Below are positions 1-8,517 of a DNA stretch of 64,000 nucleotides, piece after piece. Under the pieces are notes generated by a model. That model was not told the origin of the DNA and made no database searches. It saw nothing but the letters and a program-made list of their open reading frames with translations. This DNA is from Paracoccus rhizosphaerae (GTDB lineage: Bacteria > Pseudomonadota > Alphaproteobacteria > Rhodobacterales > Rhodobacteraceae), in assembly GCF_026162645.1 (NCBI RefSeq), contig NZ_JAOTBE010000004.1, forward strand, positions 62,001 through 126,000, in the 5' to 3' direction. The position numbers and the translations under genes were made by a program. How positions within the stretch are numbered: the first letter of the stretch is position 1; every line of letters begins with the position of its first letter.

Positions 1-2152
1 CATGAGCACGATTCAAGTCCAGCATCCGCATCCCGCCCCCGTTGTCCGGGTTGTTGTCCGGGTCCCGCCAATGCGCCATCGTCGCCTCGACATAGGCCGC
101 TTGGATGGCATCGTTGCGAGTGCCGTTCGAAAAGTGCGGCAACATGCTCTCACTGCTCATGGCGTCCAGGAACTTGTTGGGCTGGTTCGTGGCCTTGTCT
201 AGCGCCGCGCAGCCAAGCTCGGTGAACCAGATCGGCTTCATCCCGGGAACCCAGGCCGTCGCCTCGCGCTGGCGGATGCCGTTCGGCCGGTCATAGTGCA
301 GGTTCTGCCACCAGCCCTTCAAGTCCTTATAGCGCCAGACCCACGCCTCGTCATAGGCGCCGTCAGTGATCGGCGTCCTGATCTGCGCATCGCGGTCGGC
401 GTCGCTTGCATAGTACCAGTCATAGCCCTCACCGCCCGACACGTTCGCCCGCAGGTAATCGATGTTGTCGATCCGCCCCCAATGGGCATCCAGGTGATCG
501 TCACCATCGCGCCAGTCGGACAGCGGCATATAGTTGTCGATGCCGATGAAGTCGATGTTCGCGTCCGCCCAGAGCGGATCGAGGTTGAAGAACAGTTCTC
601 CGCCGCCGGAATGGTGGCCAAAATACTCCGACCAGTCGGCGGCGTAACCGATCTTGACCTTCGCCCCCAAGATCATGCGGACGTCCGCCGCCAGCTGGCG
701 CAACGCCACCACCGCAGGATAGCTGTTTTCAGGCCCCCGGATCCGCGTCATCGACACCATCTCGGAACCGATCAGGAACGCGTCGACCCCACCGGCCGCC
801 GCGCAGAGATGAGCGTAGTGCAGAATGAACCGGCGATATGACCATTCATCAGGTCCGACATAGCTGATCAGGTCGCCGTCACGCTGAAAGTCATTGGGCG
901 CGGCGTGGCCAAAGAAGCGGTCGACCTCCTGCACGGCCGCTGCCGTACCGTCAGACGATCCGATGCGACCTGGCGCAATGCCAGTCGTGATCCGGCCGCG
1001 CCACGGCATGATGGGCTGCTCGGCTGCGCCGTAAGGATCAGGCAGCCCATTGCCCGCGATCTGCTCCATCAGGATGAAGGGATAGAAAACCGCCTTGCGC
1101 CCTGATTGCGCCAGTGCCCGCAGCCCCTCGACGACCGAGCGATCCGAGGGCGTCCCGCCATAGATCGGCCGCCCGTCCTTGCGCGCTACCTCCTCGGCCT
1201 CGGCGCGGCTGATGCCGCCAGCCCGCCAGGGCATCTCGGCGCCGTCGGCTTCCGCGAACTCGACCTTCGGCTTGACTCGGCATTCGCCGATCCTCAAGTC
1301 GCTGCCGAACCACGACACCACCAGGCTGACCGACCCGACACTCGGCAGCTCTCGCCCTAGGATGTCCAGCGAGGCCGAAAAGTCCGTGCCTCCCATCGGC
1401 GTGTTGCGGTTGAAGCTGCGACCCTGCCCCAAGTCGTCGTCATGATTGACCGGCGTCGTCGCCAGCGAATACTCCCCCGTTCCGGGGATCAGCGCGACGG
1501 CCCTGACATCGCGCGAGAGCCCGCTCCCGTCGCGGGCGGGGCAGGTCACTTCGAAGCTCAGTTGCGGCATGCGGTTGCCCCACCGCTCGAGGCTCAGGTT
1601 CTCCAGCACGACGTAGGCGATGCCGCGATAGGCCGGAGCGTCGTCGCCCTCGTGCGCCGAGATGATGGGGTCGGGCATCTGCTCGTCATCGCCTGGATAG
1701 ACGCGCATGTTCAAGTCTTCTGCGGCAATCTCCTCGCCATCCGCCCAAACGCGCCCAACCCCCAGGGCGACGCCTTCGCAAAGCGCCAAGGCGACCGAAA
1801 GGCGATAACTGATCTGGGTCACCTGCGGCTTCGGCGAACCCTTGCCGCCGCCGGCGCCCTCGGTGCGCCGGATCTCTTCCAGGGGCGAGGCCCAGATGAC
1901 GTGCCCGGGTACGCGGATCTGTCCCCAGATGCGCGGCACCGCCGCGCCTTCGCCAGCGGCCTGAATACGCAGACGGTCGATGCGCCCCGTCTCGACGGCT
2001 TTCGCACCGCCGCCCAGCAGGCGCTGATCGACCGCACGCCCGACGACGGCGCCGGCGGCGCGTCCAAGCATAGCGCCAGACATCCCAAGCATGGCGCCGC
2101 CAAGCCCGGACCCCAGCGAAGCACCCACGGCAGAGAGGACAATCGTGGCCAT
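1..2152 (-). CDS. GTA host-specificity/tail tip protein with TIM-barrel-like domain (rcGTA gp15), partial
   Basis: This is the last GTA structural gene in the window. It starts at 2152 behind a strong AAAGGAGG and its C-terminus runs off the left edge, leaving about 717 residues. The N-terminus is glycine/alanine-rich and hydrophobic, followed by a domain that binds the tail hub in related phages. From roughly residue 450 onward it resembles the GTA TIM-barrel domain, a glycoside-hydrolase-like fold (for example DFIGIDNYMPLSDW and TELGCAALDK). In R. capsulatus the counterpart is part of the tail hub/megatron and contacts the host envelope. It follows the peptidase gp14 by 21 nt, so it should be co-transcribed. 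Family assignment is firm; exact domain limits are not. Confidence 0.88.
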   Translation of the reverse strand, partial: MATIVLSAVGASLGSGLGGAMLGMSGAMLGRAAGAVVGRAVDQRLLGGGAKAVETGRIDRLRIQAAGEGAAVPRIWGQIRVPGHVIWASPLEEIRRTEGAGGGKGSPKPQVTQISYRLSVALALCEGVALGVGRVWADGEEIAAEDLNMRVYPGDDEQMPDPIISAHEGDDAPAYRGIAYVVLENLSLERWGNRMPQLSFEVTCPARDGSGLSRDVRAVALIPGTGEYSLATTPVNHDDDLGQGRSFNRNTPMGGTDFSASLDILGRELPSVGSVSLVVSWFGSDLRIGECRVKPKVEFAEADGAEMPWRAGGISRAEAEEVARKDGRPIYGGTPSDRSVVEGLRALAQSGRKAVFYPFILMEQIAGNGLPDPYGAAEQPIMPWRGRITTGIAPGRIGSSDGTAAAVQEVDRFFGHAAPNDFQRDGDLISYVGPDEWSYRRFILHYAHLCAAAGGVDAFLIGSEMVSMTRIRGPENSYPAVVALRQLAADVRMILGAKVKIGYAADWSEYFGHHSGGGELFFNLDPLWADANIDFIGIDNYMPLSDWRDGDDHLDAHWGRIDNIDYLRANVSGGEGYDWYYASDADRDAQIRTPITDGAYDEAWVWRYKDLKGWWQNLHYDRPNGIRQREATAWVPGMKPIWFTELGCAALDKATNQPNKFLDAMSSESMLPHFSNGTRNDAIQAAYVEATMAHWRDPDNNPDNGGGMRMLDLNRAH

Positions 2153-2173
2153 TCGGGCCTCCTTTGGATAAAG

Positions 2174-2611
2174 TCAGGGAAAGCTAAAGCGGGCCACGAT
2201 CCTTGATTGCCAAGGCGTGGTCAGCGGGCTTTCGATGACACCGTGATAGGTGTAGGCGTGCAGGAACCTCGGCTCGGCCCCGGCCTCCGACAGGATGCCC
2301 AGATGCTTGGCAATGGCGCCTTGCCGCATCCGGAACAGCAGGACCTGCCCTTGGATTAGGCCCGCATGCGGCTCGACAGGAACCAGATGACGCATCGCCG
2401 CGAGCAGCAGGACCTCGTCGTTGCCGCACTCCGCCCAGTCCGCGGTGTAGGCTGGCGGAGTTTCTGGTTCGGCGCCGTGGACTTCTCGCCAGACCCCTCG
2501 GATCAGGCCCAGGCAGTCCGCACCGCAACCCTTGACGCTGCTCTGGTGGACATAGGGTGTTCCCAGCCATCCGCGTGCCGCCTCGACGACAGGGCACAGG
2601 GGTTCAGCCAC
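2174..2611 (-). CDS. NlpC/P60-type cell wall peptidase of the GTA tail (rcGTA gp14)
   Basis: A 145-residue protein of the NlpC/P60 cysteine peptidase family. It shows the expected catalytic Cys in GADCLGLIRG (Cys33) and a His in IAKHLGIL. In the GTA particle this enzyme is thought to open the peptidoglycan of the recipient during DNA delivery. It overlaps the end of the gp13 gene by 8 nt and precedes gp15, the standard gene order. There is no signal peptide, as expected for a virion component. The length is normal for the family. Confidence 0.9.
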   Translation of the reverse strand: MAEPLCPVVEAARGWLGTPYVHQSSVKGCGADCLGLIRGVWREVHGAEPETPPAYTADWAECGNDEVLLLAAMRHLVPVEPHAGLIQGQVLLFRMRQGAIAKHLGILSEAGAEPRFLHAYTYHGVIESPLTTPWQSRIVARFSFP

Positions 2612-3431
2612 GGCGACCTGCCTTCGGCGCCAGCAGCCAGTCCTCGGACGGCAGATGCGGGAAGCCGCGGAAGTTGATGAAGTTGGCGAACTTCAGGCGG
2701 CAGGACGTAGCGGACTTGTCACATCCTGCGGTCAGCCTGACCATGTCCCCCGGCATCGGAGAGATACCAAGTGCCGACCACAGCTCGATCACCCGACGGC
2801 CGCCGATTTGCGCGGTGTCGTTCTTGATCGTGCCCTGCAGCCCCTCTGCCGCGCCGGACAGGACCTGCAGGCGGCCGCTTTCGAACCAGTTCGCCGCAAA
2901 TGCCGAAACCGACGCAAAGCTGAAGATGCGGCCGTCCTCAAGCCCCTCCACCCGATGTTCAAGCGACAGATCCGACCCCGTCAGATCGACCTTGCAAGCG
3001 GCGTCGCCAAGCCGTGCGTGGCAGCGGGGATGGTAGACACGCCCCTGTGGGGCGTTCAGCCGCTCGGACAATCCGCGCAGTTCGGCACGGAAGGCACCAT
3101 TGGCACGCGACACGTCGCCAAGATGGCCCCGGAACACCAGCTTCCGCGCCTGGGAATCGGACCAGTCCACCTCCCACATGCACAATTCTGCCTCGTCCCA
3201 ACGTCCCGCCATCAGGTCGCGCTCGGTAATGGCATCGTCGCTAAGCGCGCCGACCGCCTCCGAGTTATCCACCGACAGGCCGGTTGCCTGAACCAGCGCC
3301 CTGGCCGTCAGTCCCCGATCGGGTCGGAACTCGATCCCGTCAAACTCCAGCACCTCGTCATGGTCGGTAAAGCCCAGCCTCATGCCGTCAGCGCGGCGGA
3401 TCGACCAGGCCCGAGCGATCATCGTCGTCAT
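2604..3431 (-). CDS. DUF2163 / phage BR0599 family GTA tail protein (rcGTA gp13)
   Basis: A 275-residue protein of the DUF2163 (BR0599) family found in GTA and siphophage tail-tip clusters. Recognisable stretches are an N-terminal ARAWSIRRADGMRLGFTDHD and a Cys-containing C-terminal part (YHPRCHARLGDAACKV and a later CDKS...C). In R. capsulatus the corresponding protein forms part of the tail hub and carries an iron-sulfur cluster; whether this copy does is inferred from the conserved cysteines. Its start overlaps the gp12 stop as ATGA, which suggests translational coupling. Confidence 0.88.
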   Translation of the reverse strand: MTTMIARAWSIRRADGMRLGFTDHDEVLEFDGIEFRPDRGLTARALVQATGLSVDNSEAVGALSDDAITERDLMAGRWDEAELCMWEVDWSDSQARKLVFRGHLGDVSRANGAFRAELRGLSERLNAPQGRVYHPRCHARLGDAACKVDLTGSDLSLEHRVEGLEDGRIFSFASVSAFAANWFESGRLQVLSGAAEGLQGTIKNDTAQIGGRRVIELWSALGISPMPGDMVRLTAGCDKSATSCRLKFANFINFRGFPHLPSEDWLLAPKAGRRG

Positions 3432-4060
3432 ACCCTGACCTCCACGACCGGAATGTCCGGCACCTGCCCTGCCTGAAAAGTCGCCACCGAGACCGCGATC
3501 CGATCCGTATCGAAGCGCACCGGCAGGTCGAATTCGAAACCCGCCGTGATGTCGGCGCCGTTCTCCGGCGCCTCGTTGAACGTGATCGTCCCGGTGCGGT
3601 GATCGACCGCGTAATGTGTCCCTAGGAAAACCTCGTTCCCGCCGATGCCAGCCCGCACCGACCCTGTCACGGGCTTCGTGATGGGACGATGATAAGTTGC
3701 CTCGCCAGAGCGGTAGGCCTTCGTCAGGCGGAAGGTCCGCTCGCGGCCGTCCGCCGTCGCGATGACCTGGTCGTCGAACCGCGGCGTCCCGGACGGCAGG
3801 CAGCTCTTGAAATCCGACCAGTCCTTCCAGCGGAAGCCGTGCAACTGACCTGCACGCGCCTCGAAGAAGGCGATGACGGTGGCCAGATCATCCAAGGACC
3901 GCAGTCCCATGCCTGCATCGAAGCGTCTGCGTGCATGGGCCCACGGCGTGTTCCGCTCCTCAAAGCCGCTGGCCAGGGCGACGATCTCGGTACGGCGCTC
4001 CGGACCGCCGATCGCACCGAATGACAGGTTGGCGGGAAACCGCACCTCGTGAAAGGCCAT
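3428..4060 (-). CDS. DUF2460 / TIGR02217 GTA distal tail protein (rcGTA gp12)
   Basis: A 210-residue protein of the DUF2460 family, the distal tail protein that links the tail tube to the baseplate in GTA particles. It opens with FHEVRFPANLSFGAIGGPER, and HGFRWKDWSDF in the middle is typical of the family. It lies 11 nt downstream of the tape measure gene and overlaps gp13 by 4 nt. The length matches homologues and the frame is intact. Confidence 0.9.
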   Translation of the reverse strand: MAFHEVRFPANLSFGAIGGPERRTEIVALASGFEERNTPWAHARRRFDAGMGLRSLDDLATVIAFFEARAGQLHGFRWKDWSDFKSCLPSGTPRFDDQVIATADGRERTFRLTKAYRSGEATYHRPITKPVTGSVRAGIGGNEVFLGTHYAVDHRTGTITFNEAPENGADITAGFEFDLPVRFDTDRIAVSVATFQAGQVPDIPVVEVRV

Positions 4061-4071
4061 GATGCCCCCCT

Positions 4072-4719
4072 TCAGCTGTTGCGTTCGCCGCGCGCCAGCA
4101 CGCGCGACATCTGCGCCGCGATCTGCGACTGGCTCCTCTGGAAGCCCGCCACATCCGGCGTCTGGATGTTGAAGGTGACATTGACTGAGCCGCCGCCCCC
4201 GGCCGCCGCGACACCTAATTTGCCATCCGGCCCGCGCCGAAGCGGCATGATGGCCTCGGGTCCGGCTTCACCCATCAGCCCCTGGCCGCCGCGCATCGGA
4301 AAGGTCGCAGGACCCGAGACGACATCGCCGGCAACCGCCCTTCCATTCGCAAAGGCACCGCCCTTGGCGAAGGGCGTCAGGCCACCGCCAAGCATCCCGC
4401 CGATTCCGCTGGCGATCGATCCGGCCAGGGCACTCTCGACCGGCTTCATCGCGATGCCATAGACCGTGTCCGCTAGGGAGCGGCCCACGGTCTTCAGCGC
4501 ATCCGACAGCTTGCCGCCATCCAGCACCAACCCGTCCAGCGCACGCCCCAGTCCGCGCTCCAGCCCCGAGGACAACGTTCCGACCTCGCGCGTGGTGAAC
4601 ATCATCGACTGGCGCAGCCGCGCCAATTCGCCGTGGAACTCGCTTGTCATCCGGGCGCTCTGCCCCAGATCCTCGTCCAGCCTGTCCAGAACAGAGCTCG
4701 CGCTCTCATACGTCGCCAT
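4072..4719 (-). CDS. Phage tail tape measure protein (rcGTA gp11)
   Basis: A 215-residue, very short tape measure protein. Tape measure length sets tail length, so this predicts the short tail typical of GTA particles. The N-terminal half is helical and charged (SSVLDRLDEDLGQSARMTSE). The middle is glycine-rich (GGMLGGGLTPFAKGGAFANG), and the motif GLMGEAGPEAIMPL is characteristic of tape measure C-termini. I chose the ATG at 4719 (MATYES...) because an AGGAG lies 9 nt upstream. An in-frame extension to 4800 exists but would lie deep within the preceding gene. Confidence 0.86.
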   Translation of the reverse strand: MATYESASSVLDRLDEDLGQSARMTSEFHGELARLRQSMMFTTREVGTLSSGLERGLGRALDGLVLDGGKLSDALKTVGRSLADTVYGIAMKPVESALAGSIASGIGGMLGGGLTPFAKGGAFANGRAVAGDVVSGPATFPMRGGQGLMGEAGPEAIMPLRRGPDGKLGVAAAGGGGSVNVTFNIQTPDVAGFQRSQSQIAAQMSRVLARGERNS

Positions 4720-4957
4720 CGCCCTCATCTCCTTTCTGCGCTGTTGCCATTCCGCCCGACGAACCGGAGGCATCCGGATATCGTGCCGCCAGGTCCGCAA
4801 GCCGCGACCGGGTCATCCGGGGCGCAAGCGTTCCGATGCCCAGCATCAGCGCCAGTTCAGCCGGCGTCAGCGCCCAGAACTGGTCCGGGTGCAGCCGCAG
4901 CTCGCGCAGCCCCGCGCGCATCATGCCCGCCCAGTCCAAGCCGCTGCCCGAGATCAT
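4706..4957 (-). CDS. GTA tail assembly chaperone-like protein (rcGTA gp10.1, TIGR02216 type)
   Basis: A small protein of 83 residues, recognised by its core HPDQFWALTPAELALMLG. It is the short ORF that always sits between the gp10 chaperone and the tape measure gene in alphaproteobacterial GTA clusters. By position it would act with gp10 as a tail assembly chaperone; that function is inferred from the equivalent phage gene pair. It overlaps gp10 by 4 nt and the tape measure gene by 14 nt. I see no frameshift site that would fuse it to gp10. Confidence 0.85.
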   Translation of the reverse strand: MISGSGLDWAGMMRAGLRELRLHPDQFWALTPAELALMLGIGTLAPRMTRSRLADLAARYPDASGSSGGMATAQKGDEGDGDV

Positions 4958-5268
4958 TCCGGCACCCGGAACGCCAGCGCCAGAAGCCGTGCCGCCACCC
5001 TTGCGGCCTCCAGCGGCCCCCCGTCGATCTGCACCGACACCAGGTTCTCGGCCGAGCCGCGCCAGCCGCCGCCCCGCAGGCCCGCAACGATCACCATGAG
5101 GATGTCTCGACTGCCGAACGCCCCCTCGTCGATCCGCGCGACCAGGCCCGAAAGCCCGGTCGCGCCCAGTTCCGCCTCCAGCTCGGCGAGCGCCCCAAGC
5201 GTCAGCCGCGCGACATGCGGCTGACCGTCAAGGGCCAGGGCAACCTCCCCCCGCATAGGATTGGTCAT
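4954..5268 (-). CDS. GTA tail tube chaperone family protein (rcGTA gp10, PF11836)
   Basis: A 104-residue protein of the GTA gp10 family (Phage_TAC_11). It starts MTNPMRGEVALALDG, has the LTLGALAELEAELG segment and ends with a short helical tail. It probably helps load tail tube subunits onto the tape measure. Start and preceding stop share bases (TGATG at 5268), so it is tightly coupled to the major tail protein gene. Confidence 0.87.
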   Translation of the reverse strand: MTNPMRGEVALALDGQPHVARLTLGALAELEAELGATGLSGLVARIDEGAFGSRDILMVIVAGLRGGGWRGSAENLVSVQIDGGPLEAARVAARLLALAFRVPE

Positions 5269-5681
5269 CAGAGAGCCACGAAGGTCAGCAGTCCAGCCGA
5301 CGCCAACGAGATTTCATAGGTCGCCTCGCCGTCGAAGCTGCCCGCATATTCCAGACCAGTAATCTGGAACGGGCCCTCGACCGTGCCGAAGTCGGGGATG
5401 ATCACCTGAAACCGCGGGATCTCGCCGTCGAAGAACGCCTGCCGCGCCCTGCCGTCGGTCGATGCGTCGCGGAACACGCCCGAGCCCGAGACCTGCGCGC
5501 TGCGCACCCCGGCCCCGCCCAGCAGCTCCCGCCAGCCGCCGTCGCTTTCCAGGCTCGTGACGTCCACCGTCTCGGCATTGAAGGACAGGCGCGTGGCGCG
5601 CAAGCCGGCCACGGTCTCGAACGTACCGTCGCCCAGCATGTCCATCTTGATCAGCAAGTCACGTCCGTTTTGAACTGCCAT
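5268..5681 (-). CDS. Phage major tail (tube) protein, TP901-1 family (rcGTA gp9)
   Basis: A 137-residue major tail protein, the repeating subunit of the tail tube. Family marks are the N-terminal NGRDLLIKMDMLGDGTFE and the conserved RLSFNAETVDVTSLES and SGSGVF strands typical of TP901-1-type tube proteins. It precedes the two chaperone genes and the tape measure gene, the normal tail-module order. The start at 5681 follows a GGAG. Confidence 0.93.
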   Translation of the reverse strand: MAVQNGRDLLIKMDMLGDGTFETVAGLRATRLSFNAETVDVTSLESDGGWRELLGGAGVRSAQVSGSGVFRDASTDGRARQAFFDGEIPRFQVIIPDFGTVEGPFQITGLEYAGSFDGEATYEISLASAGLLTFVAL

Positions 5682-5694
5682 TTGTCCAGTCTCC

Positions 5695-6114
5695 TCAACC
5701 CAGGTCGATGCGTGCGCGGAATGTCAGGTCGACCTGACGGGCCGAGCCGCTTTTCATCCGCCGCGCCGTGGCGCGCAGAAACCAAATTCCTGCCAGATGG
5801 CCGCGGGACAGCTCGAGGCTGCCTTGCTCCAGCGCGTCGGTCACGGCGACCGCAGCCGCCTTGATCGCGCCGAAACCCGCGCCGCCGTCGGAGCCGGCCA
5901 TCACCGACACCACGAAGTCATGACGCGACCCGCGCGCGGTTGCGTCGCTGGCATCGCGCACCTCCTCGGCACCAAGCGAGACGAAGACGCCGCTTGGCGC
6001 ATCGACGGGCATGGCGTCGAAGATCGCATCGCCGACCAACTGGTTCAGCGACGCGTCGGCGCGCAGGTGCTGATAGATCGCCGCTTGCAGGGCAACGCCC
6101 GCACCATAGCTCAT
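5695..6114 (-). CDS. DUF3168 tail terminator protein (rcGTA gp8)
   Basis: A 139-residue DUF3168 protein. The family (gpU/gp17-like) caps the tail tube and joins tail to head. It starts MSYGAGVALQAAIYQHLRAD, has the PVDAPSGVFVSLGAEEVRDAS middle typical of the family, and a C-terminal basic strand. It overlaps gp7 by 4 nt (ATGA) and is 13 nt from gp9. Its position between head closure and tail tube genes fits a terminator role. Confidence 0.88.
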   Translation of the reverse strand: MSYGAGVALQAAIYQHLRADASLNQLVGDAIFDAMPVDAPSGVFVSLGAEEVRDASDATARGSRHDFVVSVMAGSDGGAGFGAIKAAAVAVTDALEQGSLELSRGHLAGIWFLRATARRMKSGSARQVDLTFRARIDLG

Positions 6115-6446
6115 GTCAGATCCTCCTCGCGGGCAAAGCAGTCGACAAGGCGCCCGCCGGCGTCGCTCTCGGCAACGGCCTCGATGTTGAATAGGCGCTC
6201 GCCCAAGCGAAACCGCTGCCCGGGGCGGGGCCGGCGCGGATCACCGACGGGCGCCGCGCGTGTCGTGATGCGCCACTGGACCACGCTGACCATGCCTGCG
6301 CCCGTTCCCTGCTCTCGCCCCGAGCGAGCGTCCATCCGCACCCACAGCCAGCCCAGTTGCCGCCAGTCGGTGCGATAGCCGCTCAGCCCGTCGGCGATCC
6401 TCTCCGGCGCTTCCAGCGCCAGGCGCGTGTTCATCGCGACAGGCAT
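6111..6446 (-). CDS. Phage head closure / head-tail adaptor protein (rcGTA gp7)
   Basis: A 111-residue head-tail adaptor of the SPP1 gp16 / HK97 gp10 type. It begins MPVAMNTRLALEAPERIADG and ends with an LFNIEAVAESDAGGRLVDCFA strand. I chose the start at 6446 because it overlaps the gp6 stop as TGATG and a GGGAG lies 8 nt upstream; a longer open frame to 6497 has no such support. It plugs the portal channel after DNA packaging in related phages. Confidence 0.85.
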   Translation of the reverse strand: MPVAMNTRLALEAPERIADGLSGYRTDWRQLGWLWVRMDARSGREQGTGAGMVSVVQWRITTRAAPVGDPRRPRPGQRFRLGERLFNIEAVAESDAGGRLVDCFAREEDLT

Positions 6447-7060
6447 CAGCGCCACTCCCGACTGCCGCGGCCGGCAAGGGTGCGGACCGCCCGCCATTTC
6501 TCGATCAGCGCACTGACACCGAAGGGCAGCGCATGGCGGGCGCTTTCGCCCCCCCGGTCGTCGTAGTACCGGGCAGCCAACAGGATCACCGCCTGCGCCA
6601 GGTCCGCAGGGACGTCCGACCAGCTGCTTCCAAACCCGGCGGTGAATGTCACGGTGACGAAACCCAGGCGCGGGACGTTGGGCAGGATGACGCCTGCGGG
6701 CAGGATGATCGGCCGTTGCGTGTCGGGCAGCAGGCGCCAGCTTTCCGCCGGCAGCACCGCCACGGTCCCGGCGCCGTCATCGATCTCGATCCGCTCGACC
6801 GAGTGCACGGGCGCCAGCGGCAGGGACTGGCCCAGCCGATCACGCCAGTCGTCCAGCTGCATCCGGAACCGCCGCGTCAGCAGCACCTTGCCGGTGCGTC
6901 CTTCGATGGTGGCGATGGCCGCGCGCAGAAAGCCAGCCAGCGCCGTCGTCTCGGCTGCGTCATCCGGCCCGTCGAAGCCCTGGGCCAGGCGCAGGTGCGC
7001 GCGCAGGGCGGCCACCGGCAGCGCCTCCGCCGCAGGCGCCGTTTCCTCTATCAGCATCAT
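6446..7060 (-). CDS. Head-tail connector (head completion) protein (rcGTA gp6)
   Basis: A 204-residue connector protein of the phage gp6-like/TIGR02215 family. Typical segments are LRAHLRLAQGFDGPDD near the N-terminus, the internal LLTRRFRMQLDDWRD, and PADLAQAVILLAARYYDDRGG near the C-terminus. The start at 7060 has GGGAGG 8 nt upstream; the longer open frame to 7174 runs through the hairpin behind the capsid gene and is not credible. The protein forms the ring between portal and closure protein. Confidence 0.87.
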   Translation of the reverse strand: MMLIEETAPAAEALPVAALRAHLRLAQGFDGPDDAAETTALAGFLRAAIATIEGRTGKVLLTRRFRMQLDDWRDRLGQSLPLAPVHSVERIEIDDGAGTVAVLPAESWRLLPDTQRPIILPAGVILPNVPRLGFVTVTFTAGFGSSWSDVPADLAQAVILLAARYYDDRGGESARHALPFGVSALIEKWRAVRTLAGRGSREWR

Positions 7061-7101
7061 CTCGCGAACCTCCCGTCCTGCCTGTCCGCATGTTCCACCA
7101 A

Positions 7102-7124
7102 GGGCAGGGCCGATGGCCCTGCCC
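7102..7124 (-). other. Perfect intercistronic hairpin between major capsid and gp6
   Basis: GGGCAGGGCC (7102-7111), a 3-nt loop, then GGCCCTGCCC form a perfect 10-bp stem in the 194-nt gap behind the major capsid gene. There is no U-run after it on the minus strand, so it is more likely an mRNA stabiliser or weak terminator than a full stop. Confidence 0.6.
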
Positions 7125-7254
7125 AGCTGTCTCGGCCAAAGGGATCGAAGGGGGCGCGTCCGCACGCCAGCCATCAGCGCGCGCGGACAGTTGCTCTACC
7201 GGAACGGCCGACGCCCGTACGCGCCCCCTTCCCCTCACATGATCCCGCGGGGGA

Positions 7255-8418
7255 TCAGGCGAACTTCAGCAGCTTGACCGCGCGGAAATCGGTCACGCCG
7301 CCGCCGACGCGCTTGGTGGCGTAGAAAAGGACGTGGGGCTTGGCGCTGAACGGGTCGCGCAGCACGCGCAGGTCAGGACGTTCGACGATGGTATAGGCGG
7401 CGCGGAAATCGCCGAAAGCCACCGCCAGCGCCTCGGGGGCGACATCGGGCATGTCCTCGCTGATCAGGACCGGATAGCCCAGCAGCTGCGGCACCTGGCC
7501 CACGCTCAGCGCATCCGACCACAGGAAGCGCCCATCGGCGTCCTTCATCTTGTGCACCCGCGCCGCGGTCTTTGAGTTCATGACGAACGACGCGTTCGCC
7601 CGGTACTCGGCCGCCAGCGCGTAGATGAGGTCGATCAGGCTGTCGGCGGGATTCGCGTCGTTGAAGCCACCCAGCGCGCCGGTGGTCAGGAAGCCGATCT
7701 GGCCGTCGGCCGCAGTGGCGTCCGGCATGGCGGCATAGGACAGGATGCCCCGCGGCTTGTCGACGCCGTCGCCGCTGATGAACGCCGCCGCTTCCGAGCG
7801 GGCGAACTTGTCGGCGATCCGTTCGGCCAGCCAGCCCTCCACGTCGAATGCCGCGTCGTCCAGCAGGCGCTGGCTGGCCTTCGGCATGGCCGACAGTTCG
7901 TGGACAGGGATGGTGATGCGCTCGATGCCGCCGGCACCGGTCTCGGCTGCCGCGGCCTCGGTGGCCCAGCCGGCGCCCATGTCACCCTTGTCGACCAGAA
8001 CCTCGTAGGACGCGCTCTCGATGGTGACGACATTCGCCAGCGCCCGCAGCGACGAACCGGACCGCAGCACGGCCTGCACGGTCTCGACCACCTTCGGCGC
8101 CGCCAGGAAGCCGCCGTCGCTGGCGACGGTCAGCCCCTTCTCCTCGATGACCAGGCCGCGCAGGCCGTCGTCGTCGCCGCTGCGCAGATAGGCGTTGAAT
8201 GCCTTTTGGTGCGGAACCTCGACCTCGGCCGTGGCGGACAGAGGGGCGCGGCCCCGGATGGCGGTCTTGCGGTCGATCATGGTCATGCGCTCTTCCTGTG
8301 CATTGAGCTTGGTCTGGATGTCTTCACGAAAGCCCCGGAGTTCGCTCACGAACCCCATCATGGCCCCCTTCAGGTCGGCGGACATGTCCCCGCCGCCCGC
8401 AGCCTTCACCTCGGTCAT
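7255..8418 (-). CDS. Phage major capsid protein, HK97 fold (rcGTA gp5)
   Basis: A 387-residue HK97-type capsid protein. The first roughly 100 residues are the charged helical delta/scaffold region (MSADLKGAMMGFVSELRGFR) that the gp4 protease should remove. The mature part carries the E-loop and P-domain features, for example GWATEAAAAETGAGG, IPVHELSAMPKASQRLLDD and FVMNSKTAARVHKM, and ends FRAVKLLKFA. It starts 6 nt after a GAGGAG. Hairpins flank the gene on both sides, as expected where capsid must be made in large excess over the other structural proteins. Confidence 0.95.
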   Translation of the reverse strand: MTEVKAAGGGDMSADLKGAMMGFVSELRGFREDIQTKLNAQEERMTMIDRKTAIRGRAPLSATAEVEVPHQKAFNAYLRSGDDDGLRGLVIEEKGLTVASDGGFLAAPKVVETVQAVLRSGSSLRALANVVTIESASYEVLVDKGDMGAGWATEAAAAETGAGGIERITIPVHELSAMPKASQRLLDDAAFDVEGWLAERIADKFARSEAAAFISGDGVDKPRGILSYAAMPDATAADGQIGFLTTGALGGFNDANPADSLIDLIYALAAEYRANASFVMNSKTAARVHKMKDADGRFLWSDALSVGQVPQLLGYPVLISEDMPDVAPEALAVAFGDFRAAYTIVERPDLRVLRDPFSAKPHVLFYATKRVGGGVTDFRAVKLLKFA

Positions 8419-8490
8419 GGTCTTCTCCTCGTCGCGATGATCGGGGCCGCGCCCCTGTTGCCGGACCGCATCCGGGTCCGAACCTCTGGC

Positions 8491-8511
8491 GGACCGCGGC
8501 AGTCGCGGCCC
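8491..8511 (-). other. Hairpin in the protease-capsid gap
   Basis: GGACCGCG and CGCGGCCC form an 8-bp stem (one G-U pair on the minus-strand RNA) around a 5-nt loop in the 99-nt gap between gp4 and gp5. A second 6-bp stem (CGGACC/GGTCCG, about 8463-8480) follows. No U-run is present. It could be an mRNA processing or attenuation element upstream of the capsid gene. Confidence 0.4.
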
Positions 8512-8517
8512 GGAAAC

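Noticed and set aside
4706-5268. A programmed frameshift joining gp10 and gp10.1 as in many siphophage tail chaperones
   Set aside because: The overlap is a plain ATGA stop/start with no slippery heptamer such as a run of A or G, so two separate proteins are more likely.
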